Below, one piece after another: positions 1 through 8,076 of a DNA stretch of 43,433 nt. Under the pieces are notes generated by a model. The model did no database searches. It was not told the origin of the DNA and saw only the letters and a program-made list of their open reading frames with translations. This DNA comes from Halorubrum sp. Boch-26 (GTDB taxonomy: Archaea; Halobacteriota; Halobacteria; Halobacteriales; Haloferacaceae), in contig NZ_JARANT010000013.1 in assembly GCF_029889805.1 (NCBI RefSeq), positions 1 to 43,433 on the forward strand, in the 5' to 3' direction. The stretch's first letter is position 1; every line of letters begins with the position of its first letter. A program made the position numbers and the translations under genes.

Positions 1-111
1 GTTCACGTACCCCTGGTGGTGGGTGTCGTGATGCCATTCGAGCACCTGCTCGGAGATGTGCGGTTCCAGCGCGTCGTAATCGTACGGTAACGGATCGAGT
101 TCGTAGCTCAT
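1..111 (-). CDS. sod: Superoxide dismutase (Mn/Fe type), N-terminal part
   Basis: The 37 visible residues begin with the N-terminus typical of Mn/Fe superoxide dismutases: a short start, [13 protein letters not shown], then a [11 protein letters not shown] segment. In this family the first His of that segment region helps bind the catalytic metal. The enzyme converts superoxide to oxygen and hydrogen peroxide in the cytoplasm. The gene runs off the left edge, so the C-terminal domain with the remaining metal ligands is not visible. The ATG at 109-111 fits the usual family start. Mn versus Fe preference cannot be decided from this part. Confidence 0.9.
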   Translation of the reverse strand, partial: MSYELDPLPYDYDALEPHISEQVLEWHHDTHHQGYVN

Positions 112-349
112 CGTTGTATCACCTGTGAACAACATGTACCGGAAACCTGTTAAAGATAATGCGGCACATGATACCACACGTCACCTGACATGAGTGTTAT
201 CGGACGACCCGGATCGAGAGCGATAGGCTCGCGGTTCAGGCCGGATCGGTCGTGACTGCGATGATCGCCGCAACGGCTCCGGGCGTCACGAACGTAACTA
301 CGAACGGTTTCGACAACATTGAACGGTGCGCGGGTGCGCCGCGCGCTGA

Positions 350-433
350 CGGTGGGACTGGGATTCGAACCCAGGAAGCCGTGAGGCTACCGGTTTTCAA
401 GACCGGCGCAATGGGCCACTCTGCCATCCCACC
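350..433 (-). tRNA. tRNA-Ser (UGA anticodon)
   Basis: On the minus strand a 7-bp acceptor stem GGTGGGA/TCCCACC encloses the tRNA, with G as discriminator base at 350. The anticodon loop CTTGAAA gives anticodon TGA (Ser). A long variable arm lies between the anticodon and T arms, as expected for class II tRNA-Ser. The T arm contains GGTTCGAATCC. No CCA is encoded. Confidence 0.93.
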
Positions 434-744
434 GCGACGTTTCCGACTGGCTCCGATGCGTCGCGCGAGTACGACGCCCGCGGAGGCGGGCCGCGTGAAC
501 CCCGCGCGTCTCACCGTGTCTCGGGTGAACCGTATCGAAATCGCTTCCATCGCGACCGCACCGGGGGTGTAAATGCAGACGACCCCGGGAATGTTGAAGG
601 TATCGCTCTCGTCCACGAACCGTCGCGGGGTCTCCGCAATGAACGTGGTCTGGCCGTCTGCGAACGTGACCTCCTGACCCGCTCCAAGGCGTTTTTGGAC
701 GAGAGGATCGGTAAGTGACCTCAAAAGTAGTCTAATTGTGTCAT
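434..744 (-). pseudogene. Possible small broken gene upstream of tRNA-Ser
   Basis: A minus-strand reading frame enters at 724 and keeps ordinary protein-like composition for about 80 residues (VTFADGQ, FVDESDTFNIPG). It then runs into the tRNA-Ser gene, which a functional gene would not do. An ATG at 742-744 starts a seven-codon ORF (MTQLDYF) whose TGA overlaps the TTG entry of the longer frame, so a 1-nt frameshift near 722 would join them. I do not recognise the product. It may be a decayed or chance ORF; the rest of the stretch up to the livJ promoter holds no other gene I can see. Confidence 0.25.
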
Positions 745-821
745 TTTATCACATACATGGTCCAACAATGTGTATTAATTTCCCTGTCACACAAATGGAA
801 TTTCTGATTCATTATCCCAAA

Positions 822-830
822 CTATTATGA
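822..830 (+). promoter_or_regulatory. Box A-like promoter element of the Liv operon
   Basis: CTATTATGA lies 24-32 bp before the ATG at 854, within an AT-rich stretch that contrasts with the surrounding GC-rich DNA. This is the position expected for an archaeal TATA box of a leaderless transcript beginning at or next to the start codon. Confidence 0.5.
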
Positions 831-853
831 CAAATGGGCCCACCGTGTGAATC

Positions 854-2257
854 ATGCCAACCAATGGCAACTCGGTGAGTCGACGACAGTTGTTGCAAAC
901 TACGGGTATCGCAGGCGCGGTGGGCCTCTCCGGTTTAGCCGGTTGTACGGGCGACGGTGGTGACGGCGGCGGTGGTGACGGCGGCGGTGGTGACGGCGAT
1001 GGCGGTGACGGCGGTGGTGGTGGCGGCGACAGCTATCCGGCGCTCGGGAACTTCCCGGTCGAGGGTGATGCCGTTACGTTCGGATTCAACGTCCCTCAGT
1101 CGGGCCCGTATTCGTCCGAGGGACAGGACGAACTCCGAGCCTATCAGTTGGCGAAGAAGCACCTCAACAACGGAGGCGGCTGGATAGAGGACTTCGAGGA
1201 CCTCAGCGGCGACGGCGTCCTCGGCTACACGGTCGAATCGGTGAACGGCGACACGGCGACCGACGCCGACACCGCTCGACAGTCCGCACAGCGGATGATA
1301 AATCGAGACGACGCCGTGATGGTCTCTGGCGGCTCTTCAAGCGCGGTGGCCATCGCCGTGCAGGGCCTCTGTCAGCAGGAGAAGGTCATGTTCATGGCCT
1401 GTCTGACCCACTCGAACGACACCACGGGGAAGGACTGCGTCCGGTACGGGTTCCGTGAGATGTTCAACGCGTACATGACGGGACAGGCGCTCGCGCCGGT
1501 ACTCGAAGGCGAGTACGGGTCCGACAATAGCTTCTACCAGTTGTACGCGGACTACTCCTGGGGTCAGACCCAACAGGAGTCGATGGACCAGTTCCTCTCG
1601 GAGATCGGGTGGGAGGCACTCGACAGCGTGCCGACTCCGCTGGGGACCAGCGACTTCTCCTCGTACCTCTCGGAGGCCGCGAACAGCGGCGCGGACGTGT
1701 TAGTGCTCAACCACTACGGTCTCGACGGCGCGAACTCCGTTTCCCAAGCCGTCGACGCCGGCCTCGACGAGGATATGGAGATCGTCGTTCCGCTGTACAA
1801 CCGGCCGATGGCGCAGGCGGCCGGCGGCTCCATCGAAGGCGTGTTCGGGACGATCGCGTGGGACTCGCAGATCGACAACGACGCCTCGAACAGCTTCACC
1901 GAAACGTTCCAAGAGGAGTACGACCGCGTGCCGTCCGGGCCGGCCCAACTCGCCTACGCCCAGACGCTGCAGTACGCGGCTGCCGCCGAGCGGGCAGGCA
2001 CGTTCTATCCGCCCGAGGTCATCCGCGAGCTCGAGGACTACGAGTACGACAACGTCGGTATCGGCGAGGAGAAAATGCGCGCGTGCGACCACCAAGCCCA
2101 GCGAGCGATTCCGGTCGCACAGGGGCTCCCGGAGAGCGAGCAGTCCGGCGGGAACTTCATCGACCTCGTGCAGATCACGTCCCGAGACGACGTCGGGTAC
2201 GGCTGTGACTCCGGTCCGGCCGCCGAGTGTGAACTTGGAGACTACGGTGACGAGTGA
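854..2257 (+). CDS. ABC transporter substrate-binding lipoprotein, branched-chain amino acid (Liv) type
   Basis: This is the extracytoplasmic solute receptor for the transporter encoded directly downstream. The N-terminus has a twin-arginine signal (S9-R10-R11) followed by a hydrophobic stretch and a lipobox ending at Cys31 (LAGC), so it is probably Tat-exported and lipid-anchored, as is common in haloarchaea. Residues about 32-59 are a Gly/Asp-rich linker. The rest resembles the Peripla_BP_6/LivJ family of type I periplasmic binding folds (for example FGFNVPQSGPYSSEG near the domain start and ADVLVLNHYG). The protein is 467 aa. The order binding protein-LivH-LivM-LivG-LivF supports the assignment. 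Substrate (branched-chain amino acid, urea, amide or other) cannot be told from sequence alone. Confidence 0.92.
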   Translation: MPTNGNSVSRRQLLQTTGIAGAVGLSGLAGCTGDGGDGGGGDGGGGDGDGGDGGGGGGDSYPALGNFPVEGDAVTFGFNVPQSGPYSSEGQDELRAYQLAKKHLNNGGGWIEDFEDLSGDGVLGYTVESVNGDTATDADTARQSAQRMINRDDAVMVSGGSSSAVAIAVQGLCQQEKVMFMACLTHSNDTTGKDCVRYGFREMFNAYMTGQALAPVLEGEYGSDNSFYQLYADYSWGQTQQESMDQFLSEIGWEALDSVPTPLGTSDFSSYLSEAANSGADVLVLNHYGLDGANSVSQAVDAGLDEDMEIVVPLYNRPMAQAAGGSIEGVFGTIAWDSQIDNDASNSFTETFQEEYDRVPSGPAQLAYAQTLQYAAAAERAGTFYPPEVIRELEDYEYDNVGIGEEKMRACDHQAQRAIPVAQGLPESEQSGGNFIDLVQITSRDDVGYGCDSGPAAECELGDYGDE

Positions 2258-2393
2258 TGCGCAGCGAGCCGGCTGAACAGCACGGGACCGCCTCGGGAGG
2301 CACGCTGCAGGGAGTCGCGCTGCCCGGTACTGGAGATCCCGCGGTCAGGACCGAAACCCTTTCGAGAGCGACGTTCGATGAGGAATCTCACAC

Positions 2394-3332
2394 GTGACGG
2401 TGCTTGCAGACATACTAACCATACTGTTGAACGGGCTGCAGCAGGGGGCGATATACGTCCTGCTGGCAGTCGGACTGTCGATCATCCTCGGGACGCTAAA
2501 GTTCGTTAACTTCGCGCACGGGGCGTTATACCTCATCGGCGCGTACCTCGGGCTGTTCATCACCGGACAGGTGCCGCTGTCGAACGGACAGTTCGCGGAC
2601 TGGGGGATCGAAACGTACGGTATCGGCCTCGGGTTCACTGCCGCGCTCATCTTGGTACCGATCATCGTGTTCATCATCGGCATCCTGATGGAACGGTTCG
2701 TCGCTCAGTCGTTCTACGACCGGCCCGACACCGACCAGATTCTCGTCACGTTCGGGCTCGCGGTCATCGTTCAGGAGCTGCTCCGAGCGCTGCTCGGCGG
2801 GAACAGCCAACCGTTCCCACAGCCGGGGTGGGCGTCCGGACCGATCGCGCTGCCGATCATCGGGAACTTCCCGCGATGGCGCCTCGGCGTCATCGCGATC
2901 ACCGCGGTGCTCGTGATGGGCGTCTACGCGTTGGTCGAGTACACCGACTTCGGACTCATCGTCCAGGCGGGGACGCTCGACGGGGAAATGGTTCGGCTAC
3001 TGGGCATTCGGCTCAGCCGGCCCTACCTCGTCGTCTTCGGGATCGGTGCCGCGCTCGCCGGGGTGGCCGGCGTCGTCGGCGGGCCGCTCGCGAACGTCAA
3101 CCCCAACATCGGCACCGAGCAGTTGGTGCCGGCCTTCCTGACCGTCGTCATCGGCGGTGTCGGGAAGATTGAGGGGGCCGTGGTGGCCGGACTGATGCTC
3201 GGCACGCTGCAGGTGGCGCTCATCCAAACCGGCTACGCCGCGTGGAGCCAAGTCGGCATATACGCCCTCGCGGCAGTCGTCCTGTTGGTGCGTCCGCAGG
3301 GGCTCCTCGGTTCGGAGGTGGACGTCGCATGA
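2394..3332 (+). CDS. livH: Branched-chain amino acid-type ABC transporter permease (LivH)
   Basis: This 312-aa polytopic membrane protein is one half of the transmembrane channel. It has the LivH-type N-terminus (ILLNGLQQGAIYVLLAVG) and a conserved LRALLGG and ADSx-like cytoplasmic region before the last helices, and ends in RPQGLLG, typical of this family. I place the start at the GTG at 2394, because upstream ATGs are out of frame. It lies 136 bp after the binding-protein gene, and its TGA overlaps the livM ATG (ATGA), which suggests translational coupling. Confidence 0.93.
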   Translation: MTVLADILTILLNGLQQGAIYVLLAVGLSIILGTLKFVNFAHGALYLIGAYLGLFITGQVPLSNGQFADWGIETYGIGLGFTAALILVPIIVFIIGILMERFVAQSFYDRPDTDQILVTFGLAVIVQELLRALLGGNSQPFPQPGWASGPIALPIIGNFPRWRLGVIAITAVLVMGVYALVEYTDFGLIVQAGTLDGEMVRLLGIRLSRPYLVVFGIGAALAGVAGVVGGPLANVNPNIGTEQLVPAFLTVVIGGVGKIEGAVVAGLMLGTLQVALIQTGYAAWSQVGIYALAAVVLLVRPQGLLGSEVDVA

Positions 3333-4420
3333 GCGACGAACCACGTGACGCGACTCCGACGGCAGCGGCTGAGGCGGACCCGGACGTCAGTGACGAACTC
3401 GGCGACAGACTGTCGCGGTTCCGCGAACGGGAGATCTCGACGGTCCTGATAACGGTCGTCGGTGTGCTCGTCTTCCCGTTCATCTTCAACAACTTCCTCG
3501 ATGGCTACACGCAACTAGCGACGCTGATGCTCATCTGGGGGATCTTCGCCATCGGGTTCGACATCCTGCTGGGGTACACCGGACTGCTGTCGTTCGGTCA
3601 CGCCGTCTTCTGGGGCGGTGCGGCCTATGCGGCCGGTATCTTCAGCGCGAGCGTCAGCAGCCAACCGTTGCTGGTGTTGCTTGCCGGCACGGCGTTCGCG
3701 GTGTTGCTGGCGTGGGTCGTCGGCTTCCTGTCGCTGCGCCGCGGCGGGATCTACTTCGCCATCCTCACGCTGACGTTCGGCCAGATGGCGTTCTACCTCG
3801 CGGCGTCGCCGCTCGCGTTCCTCACGAACGGTGAAAACGGGTTCACCTCGGTCACCATTGGCCCGCTACTGGGCGTCATCGACCTCCACGGCGGAGTGCC
3901 GTTTCCGCTGTCGATAGCGGTCGACAACATGCTGTACGTGTTCGTGGCCGCCGTCACCGTGCTGTCGGTCGCGATGGCGAATCGCATCCTGCATTCGCCG
4001 TACGGGACCGTGTTCCGCGCGATCCGAGAGAACGAGCGGCGGGCCGAGTTCGTCGGCCTACACGTCTGGCGATACAAACTGATGGCGTTCGTCATCTCGG
4101 CAGCCTTCGCCGGTATCGCCGGGAGCCTGTTCGCCATCGAGGGGAACTACGTGCCGCTGGAATCGCTGTACTGGACCGAATCCGGGGCGATCGTCATTAT
4201 GACCGTGCTTGGCGGTGTCGGGTCGCTGTTCGGGCCGTTGTTCGGCGCCGGCCTGTACCTGTACATCGAGAACATCGTCAGCGGGTTCGAAACGCTCGGC
4301 CCGTTCTGGCATCTCATCCTCGGGATCGTGTTCGTCGTCGCCGTCGTTGTCTTCCCCGACGGCATCTGGGGCGGTGTCGAGTATCTGCGTGACAAGGTCA
4401 CCGGAGGTGACGAGTCATGA
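3329..4420 (+). CDS. livM: Branched-chain amino acid-type ABC transporter permease (LivM)
   Basis: The second permease subunit has 363 aa from the ATG at 3329, which overlaps the livH stop. A hydrophilic, acidic N-terminal extension of about 40 residues precedes the hydrophobic core. LivM hallmarks are present: GYTGLLSFGHAVFWGGAAY in the early helices and the cytoplasmic-loop segment RAIRENERRAEFVGL that contacts the ATPases. The C-terminus overlaps livG by 4 nt (ATGA). A longer in-frame ORF extends to 3242 but lies inside livH and is not needed. Confidence 0.93.
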   Translation: MSDEPRDATPTAAAEADPDVSDELGDRLSRFREREISTVLITVVGVLVFPFIFNNFLDGYTQLATLMLIWGIFAIGFDILLGYTGLLSFGHAVFWGGAAYAAGIFSASVSSQPLLVLLAGTAFAVLLAWVVGFLSLRRGGIYFAILTLTFGQMAFYLAASPLAFLTNGENGFTSVTIGPLLGVIDLHGGVPFPLSIAVDNMLYVFVAAVTVLSVAMANRILHSPYGTVFRAIRENERRAEFVGLHVWRYKLMAFVISAAFAGIAGSLFAIEGNYVPLESLYWTESGAIVIMTVLGGVGSLFGPLFGAGLYLYIENIVSGFETLGPFWHLILGIVFVVAVVVFPDGIWGGVEYLRDKVTGGDES

Positions 4421-5175
4421 CGCTTCTACAAACTGAACAACTCACGAAGCAGTTCGGCGGTCTCACGGCAGTCGACGAGGTGAATATGGAAGTCGAACAG
4501 GGCGAGGGCGTAAGCCTCATCGGCCCCAACGGAGCGGGGAAATCGACGTTCATCAACCTCGTCACCAGACGGCTGGAACCGAGTCACGGCGATATCTCGT
4601 TCAAGGGAGAGTCCATCGTCGGCATGGACCCCCACCAAGTCGTTCAAGAGGGCATGAGCAAGTCGTTCCAGACGGCCTCGATCTTCCCGGAGCTGAGCGT
4701 CAAGGAGAACGCGACTATCGCCGCGTTAGCGGCCGAACACGGCTCGTTCCGGTTCAACTTCTTCCGACACCGGAACAGCTACCCGGCGGTCGACGAGCTC
4801 GCGGACGACGTCCTCAGATCGGTCGGTCTGTACGGTGAGCGAGAGGCACAGGCGGACAGTCTGGACTACGGCAACAAGCGACGCCTCGAACTCGGTATCG
4901 CGTTAGCCGCCGAACCGGACATGCTGCTGATGGACGAACCGACTGCCGGGATGTCACCCGACGAGACGCAATCGACCGTCGACCTCATCAAACGGGTGAA
5001 AGAGGAACTGGACCTGACGTTCCTCCTCGTCGAGCACGACATGGAGATCGTCTTCGACATCTCCGACCGTATCGTCGTCCTCAACCGCGGATCGGTCATC
5101 GCTGCGGGGACGCCGGAGGAAGTGCAGAACGACCCGGCCGTCCAGGAAGCGTACTTGGGGGGTGTCGAGGAGTGA
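4417..5175 (+). CDS. livG: Branched-chain amino acid-type ABC transporter ATPase (LivG)
   Basis: A 252-aa ATP-binding subunit. The Walker A motif GPNGAGKST lies at residues 36-44, and Walker B is LLMDEP near residue 170 followed by TAGMSPDE. The signature region reads LDYGNKRRLELG rather than the usual LSGGQ; LivG proteins normally have a divergent LSYGxQRRLE here, so this is a family variation rather than a defect. The H-loop is EHDMEIVF. Its TGA overlaps the livF start (GTGA). It should form an ATPase heterodimer with LivF on the cytoplasmic face. Confidence 0.93.
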   Translation: MTLLQTEQLTKQFGGLTAVDEVNMEVEQGEGVSLIGPNGAGKSTFINLVTRRLEPSHGDISFKGESIVGMDPHQVVQEGMSKSFQTASIFPELSVKENATIAALAAEHGSFRFNFFRHRNSYPAVDELADDVLRSVGLYGEREAQADSLDYGNKRRLELGIALAAEPDMLLMDEPTAGMSPDETQSTVDLIKRVKEELDLTFLLVEHDMEIVFDISDRIVVLNRGSVIAAGTPEEVQNDPAVQEAYLGGVEE

Positions 5176-5915
5176 CGCTGCTCGACGTCGAGGCGATCGA
5201 CGGCTACTACGGCGAGAGCCACATCATCCAGGACCTGTCGCTGAGCGTCGACGACGGCGAGATAACGGCCCTCTTGGGCCGCAACGGTGCAGGGAAGACG
5301 TCGACGTTGCGGTGTATCGCGGGGGCGACACCGCCGGACGTCCGAAGCGGTCGCATCCAGTTCGACGGGACCGACATCACCGACGAGCCGCCCGAGGACA
5401 TCGCCGTCAGGGGCATCTCGCTGGTCCCGGAGGAGCGACGCGTGTTCTCCGATCTCACCGTCGCCGAGAACCTCCACCTCGCGGACACCGTCCGCAACAA
5501 AGCGAACACGCTGTGGCGAGACCTCAACTTCCGCGACGAGGGCATGTCCACGTCGGACATCTACGAGTACTTCCCCCGGCTTAACGAGCGGCGCTCACAG
5601 AAGGCCGGGACGCTATCGGGCGGCGAGCAACAGATGCTGGCGATCGCCCGGGCGCTCCACCAGAGCACCGACCTGTTGATGCTCGACGAACCGTACGAGG
5701 GGCTGGCTCCGCAGATCATCGAGGCCGTCGAGAACGCGATTCGACGCATCAGCGAGGACGGCACCACGATACTGTTGGTCGAACAGAACGCGCTGGCCGC
5801 GATGAAGATCGCCGACCGGTGTTACGTGCTGGACCGTGGCCGCGTCGTCTTCGAGGGGCCCGCCGAGGAGCTCCAAGCGGACCAAGAGACGCGCGAAAAG
5901 TACCTCGGTGTCTGA
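5172..5915 (+). CDS. livF: Branched-chain amino acid-type ABC transporter ATPase (LivF)
   Basis: The 247-aa second ATPase starts at the GTG at 5172, overlapping livG. It has Walker A GRNGAGKTST, the Q-loop region LVPEERRVFSDLTV, a canonical signature LSGGEQQMLAIARAL, Walker B LLMLDEP followed by YEGLAPQI, and the H-loop switch replaced by LLVEQN, as is usual for LivF. The conserved LivF features EERRVF and EGLAP make the assignment secure. The next gene starts 1 nt after the stop and is likely co-transcribed. Confidence 0.94.
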   Translation: MTLLDVEAIDGYYGESHIIQDLSLSVDDGEITALLGRNGAGKTSTLRCIAGATPPDVRSGRIQFDGTDITDEPPEDIAVRGISLVPEERRVFSDLTVAENLHLADTVRNKANTLWRDLNFRDEGMSTSDIYEYFPRLNERRSQKAGTLSGGEQQMLAIARALHQSTDLLMLDEPYEGLAPQIIEAVENAIRRISEDGTTILLVEQNALAAMKIADRCYVLDRGRVVFEGPAEELQADQETREKYLGV

Positions 5916-5916
5916 G

Positions 5917-6600
5917 ATGGCGGACACGCTGTCCCCCGAGACGCTGCTTGACGCGCTACGCGACGAGGGCGTCGTTCGCATCGACGCGGAGACGGACACG
6001 GTCAACACGATCGAGGAGTTCGAGGCCGATCGGGAGGTGTACTACGACACGTACGTCCCGATGCCCGACGACGAGTTCCACGAGTCCGTCGCCGACGTGT
6101 TCGGCCTCGACTCGGCGGCCGAGGCCGCCGACCGGGTCGCGGAACTCGACATCTCTCGCGAGGAGTTCGCCACGTTCCTGACGCTCCGGTCGAACGTCGA
6201 CGGCTCGTACACGACCCTCGAACTGACCGCGATGGCACAGATGGCGACCGAATTGGGCCCGGAGACGCCGGTACCCGACGCGGTCGAACACCTCGACGAC
6301 GAGAGCTACGAGGCCTTCATCGACGGCCACGAGCGGTGTGTCGTCACCGTCTGGAAGCTGTTCTGTGACCCCTGCGAAGCGATGAAAGCGGAGTTAGACG
6401 AGGTTCTGGCGGCGTTCCCGGACGACGCAGCGGTCGGCGGCGTCGCCGGCGAACGCTCGCCGGACTTCTGCCGGTCGGTCGGCGTCAACGCGGCCCCCGC
6501 CTTCGTGCTGTTCGAGGACGGAGAAGCCGTGGACGTGATCACCGGCCGAACGGACCCGTCGGCGCTGGCCGAGCGGGCCGCAGACGTGTACGGCGACTGA
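5917..6600 (+). CDS. Thioredoxin-like protein with helical N-terminal region
   Basis: A 227-aa protein. Residues about 135-225 resemble a thioredoxin fold with a redox-type motif CDPC in WKLFCDPCEAMK, a cis-Pro region NAAPAFVLFEDGE, and a C-terminal helix. Residues 1-130 are acidic and mostly helical in character, and I do not recognise them. I choose the ATG at 5917 because it is directly behind the livF stop; the longer reading frame starting inside livF is not needed. Membership in the Liv operon is suggested by the 1-nt spacing, but a role in transport is not evident. It could be a thiol oxidoreductase or a chaperone of a partner. Confidence 0.8.
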   Translation: MADTLSPETLLDALRDEGVVRIDAETDTVNTIEEFEADREVYYDTYVPMPDDEFHESVADVFGLDSAAEAADRVAELDISREEFATFLTLRSNVDGSYTTLELTAMAQMATELGPETPVPDAVEHLDDESYEAFIDGHERCVVTVWKLFCDPCEAMKAELDEVLAAFPDDAAVGGVAGERSPDFCRSVGVNAAPAFVLFEDGEAVDVITGRTDPSALAERAADVYGD

Positions 6601-6999
6601 GCGCGGCGCTCTTCTTTTTCCACGCGAAAGATAACACGTTTCCCGCGAAAGATAACAGAGCGGTCCAGTGCCCGCTGTCGGCCTCTCACACGGCTCCGTC
6701 GGAGACGCCGTGCGCTCGGCGAGTTCGATCGTAACTGCGGCGCGACCGATCGTGTCCGCGGCGAGCCCGTACGTTCGGGCGTGCGTCCGGTCGAGAGCGG
6801 CAGGGGTGGCGACCGGCCGGCCGTGTCCGGGTTCGCCGCCGTGGACGGCGCCGAGCGCGACCGCCCCGAGGTGCAGTCCGGTCGCCTCGCCGTGGAGCAT
6901 TACCGTCGACTCGGATGGAGCCGCCGATAGCGGTTGTTACTACCGGATCGGGGGATCGTAATACCCGGACTCTTGTGGGGGCGCGGCGAACCCGGAGCC
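6601..6999. other. Intergenic region between the thioredoxin-like gene and the NikR-like gene
   Basis: About 400 bp without a supported gene. It begins with a T-rich run after the thioredoxin-like stop and contains the paired 14-bp repeats listed separately. A minus-strand frame from an ATG at 6900 has reasonable composition for about 65 residues (for example THARTYGLAADTIGRAAVTIELAER) but runs through the repeats and antisense through the thioredoxin-like gene; I could not assign it. No clear TATA element was found immediately before 7000. Confidence 0.4.
6623..6657. repeat. Paired 14-bp direct repeats with 21-bp period
   Basis: CGCGAAAGATAACA occurs exactly at 6623-6636 and again at 6644-6657. 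The start-to-start distance is 21 bp, two turns of B-DNA, so both copies face the same side of the helix. This is the arrangement expected for tandem binding sites of a DNA-binding protein. It lies 23 bp after the thioredoxin-like stop and about 340 bp before the NikR-like gene. Confidence 0.6.
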
Positions 7000-7395
7000 A
7001 TGCGAACGAGCGTCAACGTGCCGACGGACCTCCGCGACGCGTTCGACCGCGTCTGGCGGGAGGAGGGGATCGATAACCGGTCGCGGGCGGTCCGGGAGGC
7101 GATGCGGGAGTACGTCGAGTCACACGCGCGTCTCGAGTCGATGACCGGCGAGGTGATCGCGCTCGTCGGCTTCGACTACCGCCACCACGACGTGATCCGG
7201 GAGCTCCACGGCGTCCAGCACGCGTATCAGGACGTGATACTCAACACCAGCCACACCCACCAAGGCGAGTGGTGTCTCGAATCGCTGTTCTGCCGCGGCG
7301 ACGCGGCGCGCGTCCGCGACCTGAGCTACCAGCTCCGCGACTTCGACGCCGTCAACCGCGTGAAGGTTATGATCATCCGGGATCGCGGGGAGTGA
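7000..7395 (+). CDS. NikR-like CopG-family metal-responsive regulator
   Basis: A 131-aa protein with an N-terminal ribbon-helix-helix (MRTSVNVPTDLRDAFDRV, then NRSRAVREAMREYV) and a C-terminal ACT-like NikR domain. The metal-site region has an upstream His (GVQHAYQ) and a segment HTHQGEWCLE. In characterised NikR the nickel ligands are His, HxH and Cys with five residues between HxH and Cys; here there are four, so metal preference may differ. The ATG at 7000 directly precedes the RHH domain. No nickel transporter or urease gene is adjacent in the window, so the target is unknown. Confidence 0.8.
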   Translation: MRTSVNVPTDLRDAFDRVWREEGIDNRSRAVREAMREYVESHARLESMTGEVIALVGFDYRHHDVIRELHGVQHAYQDVILNTSHTHQGEWCLESLFCRGDAARVRDLSYQLRDFDAVNRVKVMIIRDRGE

Positions 7396-7444
7396 GCGCG
7401 GAGGGAGAGGAGGAGAGCCGCGGAAGGCGGCGACGCGGAGCCGA

Positions 7445-7990
7445 CTACTCGATGTCGGGTGCCCGCTCGCCGGCCGGGACGACGATCTCCAGCCAGTTCT
7501 CCTCGGGCGGGAGCGGACAGGCGAACGTCTCACTGTACGCGCAGAAGGGGTTGTACGCGAGGTTGAAATCGAGGGTGACGGCGTCGCCGTCGGAGAGTTC
7601 TCCCTCCGGCTCCAGCTCCATGTATCGGCCCTGATAGTACGTCTGCTGGCCGGTCGTCTTGTCGCGGAAGGGGACGAATATCTCGCCCTCGTCGCCCTCC
7701 TGTCGGTAGCCGGCGAGCGCGTGCTCCTCGCCGCCGACCTCGACGGCGAAGGTGACGACCCGGAGGTACCGGACCGGATTGCTCGCGGTCGTCTCCATCT
7801 CGACCGGTTCGGGGTCGTCGTGGACCGTCACGGTCGCCTCGACGCGGTAGTCGGGGTCTGGCGGGAAGTAGTCGAGCCCGTCGAACCCGTCGCGGTGCTC
7901 GGGCGGGATCGGCGACTGCGGGTGGTCGGCGAAGAAGTCGTCCTTCTCGCGGCGGTTGGCTCGGAGCCGCTCGACGTACTCGTCGGTCAT
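7445..7990 (-). CDS. DUF1684 family protein
   Basis: The 181-aa protein carries the DUF1684 signature block near its C-terminus: IFVPFRDKTTGQQTYYQGRYMELE, then LDFNLAYNPFCAY and CPLPPEENWLE (quoted here in pieces). The family is widespread in bacteria and haloarchaea, is cytoplasmic by appearance, and has no established biochemical function. It is convergent with the NikR-like gene upstream and stands alone. The ATG at 7990 is the first in frame and opens the conserved N-terminus YVERLRANRREKDDFF. Confidence 0.85.
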   Translation of the reverse strand: MTDEYVERLRANRREKDDFFADHPQSPIPPEHRDGFDGLDYFPPDPDYRVEATVTVHDDPEPVEMETTASNPVRYLRVVTFAVEVGGEEHALAGYRQEGDEGEIFVPFRDKTTGQQTYYQGRYMELEPEGELSDGDAVTLDFNLAYNPFCAYSETFACPLPPEENWLEIVVPAGERAPDIE

Positions 7991-8076
7991 ACTAGGTCGG
8001 AGGGGCGCCGGCGGTTTCAGGGCCGCGGTTCGAGTGGTGTGGTGAGCCGGCAGCGGCGGCGGTCAGGTCGAGGCGG

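Noticed and set aside
951-1030. Gly/Asp repeat as a separate repeat element
   Set aside because: It encodes the low-complexity linker after the lipobox of the substrate-binding protein, ordinary for haloarchaeal lipoproteins.
6394-6900. 168-codon minus-strand frame next to the NikR-like gene
   Set aside because: The first 65 residues look acceptable, but it overlaps the thioredoxin-like gene antisense and I found no family; kept only as a remark in the intergenic entry.
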